Shown here: piece by piece, positions 31,660 through 40,242 of the stretch
How the letters are laid out: every line of letters begins with the position of its first letter
How positions within the stretch are numbered: position 1 is the first letter of the stretch
Source of the DNA: JACPRL01 sp035573715
Lineage (GTDB): Bacteria > Acidobacteriota > Terriglobia > Acidiferrales > 2-02-FULL-67-57
DNA: 64,000 nucleotides
Direction: 5' to 3'
Assembly (NCBI GenBank): GCA_035573715.1
Contig: DATLZZ010000002.1
Coordinates: forward strand, 62,001 to 126,000
The notes under the pieces: model-generated
Databases searched by the model: none
What the model was told of the DNA's origin: nothing
The model's input: the letters and a program-made list of their open reading frames with translations, nothing else
Program-made: the position numbers and the translations under genes

Positions 31660-32001
31660 ATGCAGTTGACCATCACCCTCCGGGAAGTGCAGGACGTCGC
31701 CTGCCTGGATTTGAGCGGGAAGATCCTCATCGGGGACGAGACCGACGCTCTGCAAGAACAGATCAACAAGCTGCTGGCGGCCGGCATGCGGAAGATTCTC
31801 CTGAACATGAGCGGGGTGAGCTACCTCGACAGCACCGGGGTGGGGACGGTGGTGGGCGCTTTCCTGAAAGCAACGCAGCAGAGCGGCAAGATGGCGCTGC
31901 TTGTGCCGCCGGGGCCGGCGGAGAAGATCGGGCGCATCTTCGGGCCGCTGGCCGAGGTCTGCTTCCGCACTGAAGAGGAGGCGTTGGCTAGTCTGCGGTG
32001 A
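31660..32001 (+). CDS. STAS-domain anti-sigma factor antagonist
   Basis: 113 aa, one STAS domain like SpoIIAA/RsbV. The phosphorylatable Ser is in GVSYLDSTGVGTVVGA, preceded by DLSGKILIGDETDALQ. The ATG follows GGGAGG at good spacing; a longer in-frame reading enters the AlkD-like gene and is rejected. No anti-sigma kinase adjoins it. A strong hairpin follows, so it is probably transcribed alone. Confidence 0.93.
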   Translation: MQLTITLREVQDVACLDLSGKILIGDETDALQEQINKLLAAGMRKILLNMSGVSYLDSTGVGTVVGAFLKATQQSGKMALLVPPGPAEKIGRIFGPLAEVCFRTEEEALASLR

Positions 32002-32014
32002 ACGGCGAAATGCG

Positions 32015-32043
32015 CTGGAGAAACCCACCAGGGGTTTCTCCAG
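32015..32043 (+). terminator. Terminator-like hairpin after the STAS gene
   Basis: CTGGAGAAACCC (32015-32026) pairs perfectly with GGGTTTCTCCAG (32032-32043), loop of five. 12-bp stem, 13 bases after the stop. Confidence 0.6.
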
Positions 32044-32122
32044 ACCTCTTCCCACGAAGAGCCTCGCGCGACTTGATCAATGTCAGGCCTTCAGGCCTGA
32101 GCCGCCAAACCGAACCAGGAGC

Positions 32123-32151
32123 GGAACTTTCGGCAGGGATTCGGGTTAAAT
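32123..32151 (+). promoter_or_regulatory. Possible promoter of the ECF operon
   Basis: GGAACT (32123-32128), 17-base spacer, TTAAAT (32146-32151), four bases before the ATG. The -35 GGAAC is the classic ECF sigma signature, which would allow self-activation. Confidence 0.4.
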
Positions 32152-32155
32152 CGTT

Positions 32156-32761
32156 ATGAGGCCGGCCGTGGCGAGGACCGACGAAGACTGGATGCTTCGC
32201 CTGCGGGCGGGCGACGCGAAGGAACGGGACGAGGCGTTCAATGTCCTGGTGGCCAAGTACCGGGCGCCGGTCATTCACTTCCTCCGGCGCATGGTTTACC
32301 GGCGCGAGCCTGCCGAGGACTTGGCACAGGAGGTGTTTCTGCGGATGTACCGGGCGAGAAAGAGCTACCAACCGCGGGCGAAGTTTTCGACCTGGCTGTT
32401 TCGCATCGCCACCAACGTGGCGCTGAATGCGCTGCGGGACGGACGGATGAGGCACACGCGCGAAATCTCGATGGAGAGCGGTGACAGCGCGGTGCCGCTC
32501 GCTGAGGCGCTGCCGGACGGAATGGCGACTGCAGAGCAGGTGTTGCTGGAAGCCGAGCGGTTGGCGGTCATCCGGCGCGCGGTGGAGGAGCTTCCGGAAA
32601 AGCAGCGGCTGGCGGTGCTGCTGCACAAGTATCAGGAGCTGGACTACGCCGAGATTGCGGAGATTCTCGAGTGCTCGGAGAGTGCACTGAAGTCGCTGCT
32701 CTTTCGGGCTTATGAGACGTTGCGGGTGCGGCTGCGGCCGCTAGTGGGAGTGCGAGCATGA
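32156..32761 (+). CDS. ECF-type RNA polymerase sigma factor
   Basis: 201 aa with regions 2 and 4 only. Region 2 has VIHFLRRMVYRREPAEDLAQ, EVFLRMYRARKSYQPRAKFS and TWLFRIATNVALNALRDGRM. Region 4 has LPEKQRLAVLLHKYQELDYA and EIAEILECSESALKSLLFRA. The ATG lacks an SD and follows a TTAAAT box by four bases. The stop overlaps the anti-sigma start as ATGA. Confidence 0.95.
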   Translation: MRPAVARTDEDWMLRLRAGDAKERDEAFNVLVAKYRAPVIHFLRRMVYRREPAEDLAQEVFLRMYRARKSYQPRAKFSTWLFRIATNVALNALRDGRMRHTREISMESGDSAVPLAEALPDGMATAEQVLLEAERLAVIRRAVEELPEKQRLAVLLHKYQELDYAEIAEILECSESALKSLLFRAYETLRVRLRPLVGVRA

Positions 32762-33297
32762 GCGAACACTTGAAAGAAGAAAGCATTATCCCCTATCTCG
32801 ACGGGCGCGTGAGCGCGGTGGACCTAGCGAGCCTCGACGCGCATGTGGCAAGCTGTGCCGCGTGCCGCGAGCGCGTGGAGGAATTGCGCGCCGTGATGCG
32901 CACGCTGGCAGAGTGGACACTCGAGCCGCCGTCGCCGGCGTTCGACGCCGCGTTGCGGGTGCGGCTCGCAGAAGAAGAGCAGGGGAGCGGCTGGTTCGTT
33001 CTTCGTCCCATCTATGGCGCGGCTCTGGCGGCCGCAGTGGTGATTGCTTCGGCGGTGGCGCTGTGGCCGCCGGCGACGCTAGAGGCGCCGCCGCTGCCGA
33101 AAGCTCCGGGCGTGGCCGTGGCACCGCAACCCGGCCGACAGCCCAGTCCTACACCTGGGCCGACACCACAAAACGGCGGTCAAGATGCGCTGGCGGTACT
33201 TGACAGTGCGGTCCTGCTTGAGAACTACGACATGCTGACTCAGTTTGACATTCTGTTCGAGCCGGCGACAGACGAGAAGGAAGGCAAGACACTGTGA
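32758..33297 (+). CDS. Zinc-finger anti-sigma factor (transmembrane)
   Basis: 179 aa. The N-terminal anti-sigma zinc motif has LDAHVASCAACRERVEEL (His-x3-Cys-x2-Cys), followed by a linker, one TM helix (about 83-103) and a Pro-rich periplasmic region. It should hold the ECF sigma at the membrane until an envelope signal releases it. Coupled on both sides: ATGA with the sigma gene and GTGA with the next gene. Confidence 0.88.
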   Translation: MSEHLKEESIIPYLDGRVSAVDLASLDAHVASCAACRERVEELRAVMRTLAEWTLEPPSPAFDAALRVRLAEEEQGSGWFVLRPIYGAALAAAVVIASAVALWPPATLEAPPLPKAPGVAVAPQPGRQPSPTPGPTPQNGGQDALAVLDSAVLLENYDMLTQFDILFEPATDEKEGKTL

Positions 33298-34184
33298 AGC
33301 AAGCACGACACAACGCACTGGCGCTGGTCGCCGTGCTGACCCTCGGCTTGGCCGGCGTCCAGGTGTGGGCGCAGGAAGCGCCGCCTCCGCCGCCAACGCA
33401 GGGGCCGGAGCGACCTATGGGGCCGCACGGGCGCGGGATGATGCGGCGCGGGCCAGATCGCCCGATGATGCAGTTGTTCCTGCGCGTGGCGCCGCTGGTG
33501 CCCGCAGAACAAGAGCAGGTGCTGGCTGCCGATGAATTCTTTCAGCAGCTCCCGCCGCGGGCGCAGGAGAACTTCCGCCGGCGCCTGGCGGAGTTCAACG
33601 CTCTGCCGGAAGCCGAGCGCCGGCTGCGTTTGCAGCACTGGAACGTGAAGCCTCCCATCAGGCAGGCGGAGGAGTTGTTCCAGCGAGTCGCGCCGTTGCC
33701 GCTCGAAGAGCAGCAGCGCATCTTGAATGAAGACGAGCTCTTCCAGAGCCTGCCCCCGCAGGCGCAAGAGCGCTTCCGGAGGCGCCTCGACCATTTCAAC
33801 AGCCTGCCGGCCTATGAAAGAGAGCGGCGGCTCGAGAAGCTCCGTGAGTTCAGCCAACTTGCGCCGGAGCAGCAGCAGCGGCTGCGCCAGCGGGCCCGCA
33901 TGCTCGAGAACATGAGCCCCGAACAGCGTCTGCAAGCGCAGCGGCTGTTCCAGGCGTGGCGAGAATTGTCGCCGGAGCGCCGCCAGTTGCTGGAAGAAAG
34001 AGTGCATCATCTCCAGCAGGCGTCGCCCGAGCAGCGGCGGATACTGGCCGACGATCCGCAGTTTCTTTCGCCGTTGAGCGAGAACGAGCGGCAGCTACTG
34101 CGCGGAGTCTGGAAGATGCGTGAGCAGATGCCTCCGCCTCCCGGCGGTCCTCGCGGCCCCCGCGGGCCTCAGCGCCGTCCGTAG
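33294..34184 (+). CDS. Exported DUF3106-type Arg/Gln/Glu-rich protein
   Basis: 296 aa. Signal peptide of about 26 residues (LALVAVLTLGLAGVQVWAQ). The body repeats a helical unit of the form LPPRAQENFRRRLAEFNALP, with further copies as LPPQAQERFRRRLDHFNSLP and MSPEQRLQAQRLFQAWRELS, typical of DUF3106. The tail is Pro/Gly/Arg-rich. GTG start overlaps the anti-sigma stop. Possibly the envelope component sensed or protected by the sigma pathway. Molecular role unknown. Confidence 0.85.
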   Translation: MKQARHNALALVAVLTLGLAGVQVWAQEAPPPPPTQGPERPMGPHGRGMMRRGPDRPMMQLFLRVAPLVPAEQEQVLAADEFFQQLPPRAQENFRRRLAEFNALPEAERRLRLQHWNVKPPIRQAEELFQRVAPLPLEEQQRILNEDELFQSLPPQAQERFRRRLDHFNSLPAYERERRLEKLREFSQLAPEQQQRLRQRARMLENMSPEQRLQAQRLFQAWRELSPERRQLLEERVHHLQQASPEQRRILADDPQFLSPLSENERQLLRGVWKMREQMPPPPGGPRGPRGPQRRP

Positions 34185-34401
34185 TGCGGGACGGCCTGCG
34201 CCCTGCCTCCACCAATTTCATGCGTCAGTAGACGCGTCTGGACGCAATGGAGGGGCCTTCCTGGAAGCATCCTGATCGGCGACGCTAGATATAGTGCTGC
34301 TCGCGACCCTTCTGTGCAGGCAAGCCCAAGATGTAGGGTTTAGGGCACACCCGCCTGGCTGCAACTGGTGAAAATTCTTGTGGAAAAGGATCACTTTTCT
34401 C
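34185..34401. other. Gene-free upstream half of the DUF3106-mraZ gap
   Basis: Part of a 427-base gap between DUF3106 and mraZ. It holds only a short palindrome AGACGCGTCT. I see no convincing terminator, RNA or small gene. Reverse-strand readings here have poor coding character. The second half holds the mraZ promoter, MraZ box and leader. Confidence 0.6.
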
Positions 34402-34430
34402 TTGACAAGCTTGGAGGCGAGGGGTAGAAA
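34402..34430 (+). promoter_or_regulatory. Promoter of the dcw cluster
   Basis: Perfect TTGACA (34402-34407), 17-base spacer, TAGAAA (34425-34430). Gives an mraZ leader of about 175 bases. Confidence 0.75.
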
Positions 34431-34496
34431 GTGGCGCAAAGTGGGTTCCAGTGGATGTTACGTTGAGTCCAGTGGCCCACAAAGCGGGTGCAGTGG
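34428..34496 (+). promoter_or_regulatory. MraZ box: phased AGTGG repeats
   Basis: AGTGG occurs at 34430, 34440 and 34450 (exact 10-bp period, the first two as AAAGTGG), then again at 34471 and 34492 (21-bp steps). Repeats of this kind with a 10-bp period are the known MraZ target. They overlap the -10 box, consistent with autorepression of the dcw operon. Confidence 0.8.
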
Positions 34497-34611
34497 TGGC
34501 TCCACCCCGCGAATAGGGAAGACCAAAGAAAGCTGAGGGCAAGGCCGCCGGCCGCGGTGCTGGCCGGCGAGGAGTACGGGCGACAGGGCGGCGCCACGGT
34601 GAAAAACAGCG

Positions 34612-35055
34612 ATGTTCCGCGGCAGCTACACAGCGCGAGTGGACGACAAGGGTCGCCTGAAGATTCCCGCCGATTTTCTCAAGGCATTGAGCGCGCGCTA
34701 CGACGAGCAGAACTTTTTCGTTACCAGTTGGAACGGGCAGTTCGCGCGCATTTATCCGCTACGGGAATGGGAGTCTCTGGAGAAGCGGTTGTCGCAGGCA
34801 GGCACGGTGAACCCGGCGCGGAAGAAATTCTTGAACATGGTCAACTACTACGGGCAGCAGGTGAGCATCGACAAACAGGGCCGGGTGCTGATTCCGGCGG
34901 TGCTGCGCGAGTCGGCGGATGTCAAAGGCGAGGTCACGGTGCTGGGTTCCATCAACTGCATCGACGTCTGGAACCGCCAGCGCTACCTGGAAGACATCCG
35001 CAAAAACCCGATTACGAACGACGACTTGAAGGCCTTGGATGAGCTGGGAGTGTAG
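34612..35055 (+). CDS. mraZ: Transcriptional regulator MraZ
   Basis: 147 aa, two AbrB-like MraZ repeats: MFRGSYTARVDDKGRLKIPADF at the N-terminus (two-part DKGRLKIP) and QQVSIDKQGRVLIPAVLRE in the second half. Binds the phased AGTGG repeats upstream and controls the dcw cluster. The stop overlaps the rsmH GTG by one base. Confidence 0.97.
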   Translation: MFRGSYTARVDDKGRLKIPADFLKALSARYDEQNFFVTSWNGQFARIYPLREWESLEKRLSQAGTVNPARKKFLNMVNYYGQQVSIDKQGRVLIPAVLRESADVKGEVTVLGSINCIDVWNRQRYLEDIRKNPITNDDLKALDELGV

Positions 35056-35939
35056 TGACGCTGTGGCATACGGCAGTCATGGTCGCGGAAGTTCTGGAGT
35101 ACCTGGCGGTGCGCCCGGACGGGACGTATGTGGATGCGACGCTCGGGGGCGGCGGCCACGCGGAAGCGATCCTAAGCCGGCTGACGACCGGCCGTTTGAT
35201 TGGGGTGGATAAGGACCCGATGGCACTTGAATTCGCACAGGAGCGCTTGCGGCCGTACCAGTCGAAGCTGCAACTGGTGCACGCCCACTACGACCGCCTG
35301 CCGGAGTTGCTGGAGCAGCAGGGGCAGGGACCGGTGGATGGCGTGTTGGCCGACCTGGGATTATCGTCCTTGCAGCTCGGCGCTCCCGAGCGGGGTTTTT
35401 CGTTTCAGGAAGCGGGCCCGCTCGACATGCGGATGGACCCCTCGAGCCCGCTCACGGCGGCCGACATAGTCAACCACTGGAGCGAGCACGAGTTGGCCGC
35501 TCTGCTTCGCCAGTACGGCGAGGAGCCTCACGCCCACAAGATCGCCAGGGCCATCGTGCGTGCGCGTCCCGTCCGCGACACGCGCCACCTGGCAACGATA
35601 GTGACGGGGACCCGGAAAGCCAAGGGAAGGCAGAAACTGCATCCCGCAACAAGAACGTTTCTGGCGCTGCGGATTGCGGTAAATCGAGAACAGGAGGAGC
35701 TCGAGCAGTTTCTTCTTCGGGTCCCCGTCCTACTGAAATCGGGAGGACGCGCGGTGGTTCTGAGCTACCACTCGCTGGAAGACCGAATGGTGAAGCAGTC
35801 GTTTCGCCGCGACGCGGCCGAAGGGCGGCTGCGCATCTTGACCAAGAAAGTCGTCCGTCCAACTTGGGCCGAAGTCAGCGCCAACCCGCGCGCTCGCAGC
35901 GCGCGGCTGCGCGCGGCCGAGCGGACGAGAGAAGGCTGA
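35055..35939 (+). CDS. rsmH: 16S rRNA (cytosine1402-N4)-methyltransferase
   Basis: 294 aa SAM-dependent methyltransferase. Motif I reads YVDATLGGGGHAEAIL, then VDKDPMALEFAQERL, VDGVLADLGLSSLQL, RGFSFQEAGPLDMRMD, and the C-terminal LSYHSLEDRMVKQSFRR. GTG start at 35055, overlapping the mraZ stop. Confidence 0.97.
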   Translation: MTLWHTAVMVAEVLEYLAVRPDGTYVDATLGGGGHAEAILSRLTTGRLIGVDKDPMALEFAQERLRPYQSKLQLVHAHYDRLPELLEQQGQGPVDGVLADLGLSSLQLGAPERGFSFQEAGPLDMRMDPSSPLTAADIVNHWSEHELAALLRQYGEEPHAHKIARAIVRARPVRDTRHLATIVTGTRKAKGRQKLHPATRTFLALRIAVNREQEELEQFLLRVPVLLKSGGRAVVLSYHSLEDRMVKQSFRRDAAEGRLRILTKKVVRPTWAEVSANPRARSARLRAAERTREG

Positions 35940-35944
35940 GCCAA

Positions 35945-36367
35945 ATGGGCACGCCGGCGCAAGCCTACTGGGTCAAGAGGATTGACAACTCCCGGCTGCG
36001 CCGCGAGCGCGACCCCGACTACCTGCACGAGACCGGCGTCCTAGTGGCGGGCACGCTGGCTTGCCTGGCCATCATCCTGCTCTGCGCCTGGCTCCAGTTC
36101 GAGTTTGTCCACAGCGGCTACCGGCTGGAAGAAACTCGGGCACGCTACGAAAAGGTTCTGGAGTGGAACCGCAACCTGCGGCTGGAGCAGGCGGCGCTGC
36201 TCGATCCGATGCGCATTGACTTGCTGGCGCGGAGTCGGCTGGGCATGGCCGAGCCGGCGGCCCACGAGCTGACTCCTCTGGGTTCCACCCGCCCAGTGTC
36301 TTCGTCGGAATTGGCGCGAGTTCCGGCGCAGGCGCGGCCGGAGAAACCGAGTTCGTTGACGGACTGA
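35945..36367 (+). CDS. ftsL: Cell division protein FtsL-like
   Basis: 140-aa bitopic protein. A short basic cytoplasmic segment, a TM helix (about 35-55, LVAGTLACLAIILLCAWLQF) and a periplasmic coiled coil (YRLEETRARYEKVLEWNRNL). Assigned by topology, the motif PMRIDLLARSRLGMAEP typical of FtsL C-termini, and position between rsmH and ftsI. The ATG at 35945 avoids a longer reading inside rsmH. Confidence 0.85.
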   Translation: MGTPAQAYWVKRIDNSRLRRERDPDYLHETGVLVAGTLACLAIILLCAWLQFEFVHSGYRLEETRARYEKVLEWNRNLRLEQAALLDPMRIDLLARSRLGMAEPAAHELTPLGSTRPVSSSELARVPAQARPEKPSSLTD

Positions 36368-36402
36368 TAGGGCTTTTCTAGGGGAAAGTTTGATCTCTTC
36401 CT

Positions 36403-36480
36403 GCCGGTTCCCTGGAGACCGGCTACGAAGAGAGGCCGGAACGCTCGCTGGAGCTTCCGGCCTGGCTTCATAGTTTTTTT
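36403..36480 (+). terminator. Tandem hairpins with a U-tract between ftsL and ftsI, possible attenuator
   Basis: First hairpin: GCCGGT (36403-36408)/ACCGGC (36418-36423). Second: GGCCGGAA (36434-36441)/TTCCGGCC (36455-36462), extended inward by GCTC/GAGC around a GCTG loop. Seven Ts follow at 36474-36480, 11 bases after the stem, which is longer than an ideal intrinsic terminator. Confidence 0.5.
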
Positions 36481-36499
36481 CAGTGGGGCTGAGGGTCGA

Positions 36500-38677
36500 A
36501 TGCGGGCGGTGCCGGCGGCAGGGCGTGCGCGAATCCTGTTCCTGGGTGTGGTCGCGTTCCTGTGGTTGGGCGCCATTCTGGCCCGCTTGATTGACCTTCA
36601 AGTTGTCCGCCACGGCGAACTCGCCCAACGCGCCCAGCGCCAGCAGCAACGCACCCTGGAAGTCACCCCCAAGCGCGGCGTTATTTACGATCGTAACCGG
36701 CACGAGTTGGCCGTCAGCATCAGCGTGGATTCCGTCTTTGCCGTTCCCAGCGAAGTCATCGACCCCGAAGCAACGGCGCGCCGACTTTCTCCTGTGCTTG
36801 GCGTTGACACCACTATCCTTGAGGACAAGCTGCGCTCCTCGCGGTCCTTTGTCTGGCTGAAGCGCAAACTGACCGCCGCCGAAGCTGACCGTGTCCGCTC
36901 GCTGGGGTTGGCTGGGGTCTACTTTCAGCCCGAGCACAAGCGCTTCTACCCCAAGCGCGAGCTGGCCGCCCACGTCCTGGGGTTTGTCGGCATGGACGAG
37001 AACGGCCTGGCGGGAGTGGAGCTGGGACTCGACAACGTCATCCGCGGCCGCTCCCGCCGCCTGGTTATCACCGCCGACGGTCGCCGGCGCTGGTTCGACC
37101 GCGTCGGCGATGTCCCGACTGAAGGTGCCAGCGTCATCCTCACCCTGGACGAGAATGTTCAGTACATCGCCGAGCGCGAACTGGCCGCCGCCATCGCGAA
37201 GACGCGCGCCGCGAGCGGAACCATCATCGTCCAAGAGCCGCGCAGCGGGGAGATCCTGGCGCTGGCCAACTACCCGACCTTCAACCCGAATAATCCGAGC
37301 GCGGTGCCGCAGGAGAACCACGTTAACCGCGCCCTGAGTTTTGTGTACGAGCCCGGCTCGACCTTCAAGCTGGTGACCATTGCCGCCGCGCTGGAGGAGG
37401 GAGCCGCCGACCCGGAGGAAGTCATCGACTGCCAGCAGGGCGCCATCTACATCGTCGGCCACCGCATCCGCGACCACAAGCCCTTCGGGCTGCTCACTCT
37501 ACGTCAGGTGGTCTACGAGTCGAGCGACGTCGGCGCTATCAAGGTCGGCCTTCGACTGGGCAACGACAAGATGTACCAGCACATCCGCCGGTGGCGCTTC
37601 GGCCAGCCTACCGGCATCGAGCTGCCGGCCGAGAGCCCTGGGCTGGTTCGGCCACCTTCCAACTGGTCGCGCATTTCCATCGGCGCGGTTTCGATGGGCC
37701 AGGAAGTAGCCATCACCTCGCTCCAGCTCACCGCCGCCGTCAGCGCGGTCGCCAACGGCGGCGTTTGGGTGCAGCCGCACGTGGTGCGCGAGATTTATCG
37801 CGGAAACCAGGCCGAACCCATACCACCAAAGCCGCAGGAACGCATCATAGATTCGAAGGTCGCTGAGGAGCTGCGGCGCATGCTGGCGGGAGTGGTAAGG
37901 GAAGGCACCGGGCGCGCCGCGCAGCCCGTAGGCTACTCTGCCGCCGGCAAGACCGGCACTGCGCAGAAGATTGATAAGTCCGGCCGATACTCCCCCACCG
38001 ACTTCGTGGCCAGTTTTACGGGCTTCGCCCCACTCGATGACCCGGTCGTTACCGTGACCGTCGTGCTCGACTCGCCTCGCGGGCTTTACCACGGCGGCGA
38101 GGTCGCGGCGCCGGTCTTCCGCTCCGTGGTCGAGCGGGTGCTGGCCTACCGCAACATCCCGCGCGACCTGCCAGTTCGCGCCCCAGCCCCGCTCCCGCGG
38201 CTGGAGCGCGCCGCCATCACCGATTTCGCCCCGGGTCAATTCGACCCCGCGCCTGGCATGAGCGAAGCCGGCGTCTTTGCCGGCGACCTGTCCGACTGGC
38301 GCAACTACGTCAAGACGGTGCCGACTGCCCCCGTCAGCGCAGCGACCAAGCTCTCCCCAAGCTTACCTCCCCCACGACCCACCGGCCCTCCGGCTCGCTT
38401 GCCCGACATCCAACCAACAGGCGAGCCGGGGGGCCATCCCCCCTCCACCATCGTGGTTGTGAGCGAGGCGGAAACCGTGGCTGTGCCAGACCTCATCGGC
38501 CGACCCCTGCGGGTCGTGGGCGAAGAGTGCTCCAAGCTGGGTTTGGAAGCAATGCTGGTGGGCAGCGGCGTGGCGGTCGTTCAACGCCCCGAGCCGGGCA
38601 TGCGAGTGCCCCGCGGCAGCCGCGTCTGGGTTCAGTTTCAACCGGTTCTGCCGCGCGCGCCCGAGCGGCGAATGTAA
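36500..38677 (+). CDS. ftsI: Peptidoglycan transpeptidase FtsI/PBP3-like with a C-terminal PASTA domain
   Basis: 725 aa class B PBP. TM anchor at about 12-32, dimerisation domain, then the transpeptidase: SxxK at Ser287-Lys290 (EPGSTFKLV), the SxN position reads S341-S-D343 in YESSDVGAIK, and KTG at Lys484 (AAGKTGTAQK). A Pro-rich linker leads to a PASTA domain (about 655-720, AVPDLIGRPLRVVGEECSKL). Asp in SxN and PASTA on a diderm FtsI are notable. Cross-links septal peptidoglycan with FtsW. Confidence 0.95.
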   Translation: MRAVPAAGRARILFLGVVAFLWLGAILARLIDLQVVRHGELAQRAQRQQQRTLEVTPKRGVIYDRNRHELAVSISVDSVFAVPSEVIDPEATARRLSPVLGVDTTILEDKLRSSRSFVWLKRKLTAAEADRVRSLGLAGVYFQPEHKRFYPKRELAAHVLGFVGMDENGLAGVELGLDNVIRGRSRRLVITADGRRRWFDRVGDVPTEGASVILTLDENVQYIAERELAAAIAKTRAASGTIIVQEPRSGEILALANYPTFNPNNPSAVPQENHVNRALSFVYEPGSTFKLVTIAAALEEGAADPEEVIDCQQGAIYIVGHRIRDHKPFGLLTLRQVVYESSDVGAIKVGLRLGNDKMYQHIRRWRFGQPTGIELPAESPGLVRPPSNWSRISIGAVSMGQEVAITSLQLTAAVSAVANGGVWVQPHVVREIYRGNQAEPIPPKPQERIIDSKVAEELRRMLAGVVREGTGRAAQPVGYSAAGKTGTAQKIDKSGRYSPTDFVASFTGFAPLDDPVVTVTVVLDSPRGLYHGGEVAAPVFRSVVERVLAYRNIPRDLPVRAPAPLPRLERAAITDFAPGQFDPAPGMSEAGVFAGDLSDWRNYVKTVPTAPVSAATKLSPSLPPPRPTGPPARLPDIQPTGEPGGHPPSTIVVVSEAETVAVPDLIGRPLRVVGEECSKLGLEAMLVGSGVAVVQRPEPGMRVPRGSRVWVQFQPVLPRAPERRM

Positions 38678-38706
38678 AGTCGGTGTAAGATAGAGAGTTT
38701 GCCCGC

Positions 38707-40242
38707 ATGGAATTGGCCAAGCTAGTGAAAGGGGTGGGCGTGCTGGGAGTCTCCGGCTCGCCCACGCTCGAAATCAGCGGTATCGCCTACGATTCCCGTC
38801 AGGTCCGCCCGGGCTTCCTCTTTGCCGCCATTCAGGGCGAAAAGGCCGACGGCCACGACTTCATTCCGCAGGCGCTGGCTGCCGGCGCCGTCGCCATCCT
38901 GAGCGACCGACCTCCGCAGGTTGGTGTCAAGGCCGCTTGGATTCATGTGCACCGTGAACGCGCGGCGCTAGCCCATGTTGCCGCCAACTTCTACGGCCAG
39001 CCCGCCCGCGCCTTGCAGCTCATCGGCGTGACCGGAACCAACGGCAAGACGACGACCACCTATCTGCTCGAGTCCATCCTGAAGACCGCCGGCCACCGAG
39101 TCGGTCTCTTCGGCACCATTGAGTACCACACCGCCTCGGGCGTCCTGCCGGCGCCCAATACCACGCCGGAGTCGCTCGACCTCCAGCGGTTCCTCGCCGA
39201 GCTACGAGACGCCGGCGCCGGCTGGGCCATTATGGAAGTCTCTTCCCATGGCCTTGCCCTCGACCGGGTCTATGGTTGCCCCTTTGCCGCCGCCGTCTTC
39301 ACCAACCTGGCCGGCGACCACCTCGACTTCCATCAGACGATGGACAACTACTTCGAGGCCAAGAAGCGCCTCTTCCTTGGTTGCGGCGCCGAGCCACCGC
39401 GCCTGGCCGTTATCAACGCCGACGACCAGCGCGCCGAGGACTTGAAAGCCGTGTCACGCGGCAAGGTCGTTCTTTACGGGCTAGAGCGCGCCGAAGGAAC
39501 GGTGACCGTCAGCCGCCCGCAGCTCTCGGCCTCCGGCATCGAGTTCACCCTGATGACCCCCGAAGGCAGCGTTGGCATCCAGTCGTCGCTCGTTGGCCGC
39601 TCCAACCTCTACAACCTCCTGGCCGCCGGCGCTACCGCCTATGGCCTCGGCCTGCCGCTCGACACCATTGCCACCGGCATTCGCAATCTCGAGCGCGTCC
39701 CCGGCCGCTTCGAGCGCATTGACGCTGGCCAGCCCTTCAGCGTGGTCGTCGACTTCGCCCACACCGACTTGGCCTTCACCCATTTGCTCCACAGCGCCCG
39801 GGAGCTTACTTCCGGCCGCGTCCTCATCGTCTTCGGCTCCGGCGGTGACCGCGACCGCACCAAGCGGCCCGTCTTGGGCGAAATCGCTGGCCGCCTGGCT
39901 GACCTGGTCGTCGTCACCACCGACAACCCACGCTCGGAAGACCCACTGAACATCATCAACGACGTCGTCGTCGGCGTGCAAAAGGCCGGCGGCAGCTACG
40001 TTATCGAGGTTGACCGCGAACGCGCCTTCGAGCGCGCCTTCAGCGAAGCCCGCCCGGGCGACATTGTCCTGCTCGCCGGCAAGGGCCACCAGGACACGCA
40101 GATTTATCGCGACCGCACCGAACCCTGGAACGACGCCGAGGTCGCCCGCCGCTTGCTCAGCGCGCACCGCGGGTCGCGCAGCAACGGCCCGGCGGCGCGA
40201 GAAGGGAAGGGAATGAGCGCCGCATCATGCAGTGGACGATAG
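38707..40242 (+). CDS. murE: UDP-MurNAc-Ala-Glu:meso-diaminopimelate ligase
   Basis: Adds the third stem residue. 511 aa. P-loop VTGTNGKTTTTYLLES, carbamylated-Lys region around MEVSSHGLALDRV, VFTNLAGDHLDFHQ, and the substrate-selecting motif DNPRSEDP, which marks meso-DAP and not Lys. GKGHQDTQIYRDRTEPWNDA closes the ligase domain. A 25-residue tail overlaps the murF start by 16 bases. Confidence 0.97.
   Translation: MELAKLVKGVGVLGVSGSPTLEISGIAYDSRQVRPGFLFAAIQGEKADGHDFIPQALAAGAVAILSDRPPQVGVKAAWIHVHRERAALAHVAANFYGQPARALQLIGVTGTNGKTTTTYLLESILKTAGHRVGLFGTIEYHTASGVLPAPNTTPESLDLQRFLAELRDAGAGWAIMEVSSHGLALDRVYGCPFAAAVFTNLAGDHLDFHQTMDNYFEAKKRLFLGCGAEPPRLAVINADDQRAEDLKAVSRGKVVLYGLERAEGTVTVSRPQLSASGIEFTLMTPEGSVGIQSSLVGRSNLYNLLAAGATAYGLGLPLDTIATGIRNLERVPGRFERIDAGQPFSVVVDFAHTDLAFTHLLHSARELTSGRVLIVFGSGGDRDRTKRPVLGEIAGRLADLVVVTTDNPRSEDPLNIINDVVVGVQKAGGSYVIEVDRERAFERAFSEARPGDIVLLAGKGHQDTQIYRDRTEPWNDAEVARRLLSAHRGSRSNGPAAREGKGMSAASCSGR

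Noticed and set aside
32083..32100. TCAGGCCT/AGGCCTGA inverted repeat before the ECF gene
   Set aside because: The loop is only two bases; too tight for a convincing terminator and no T-run follows.
34218..34597. Reverse-strand open frames upstream of mraZ
   Set aside because: They cover the dcw promoter and MraZ box, and show no RBS or protein-like composition.
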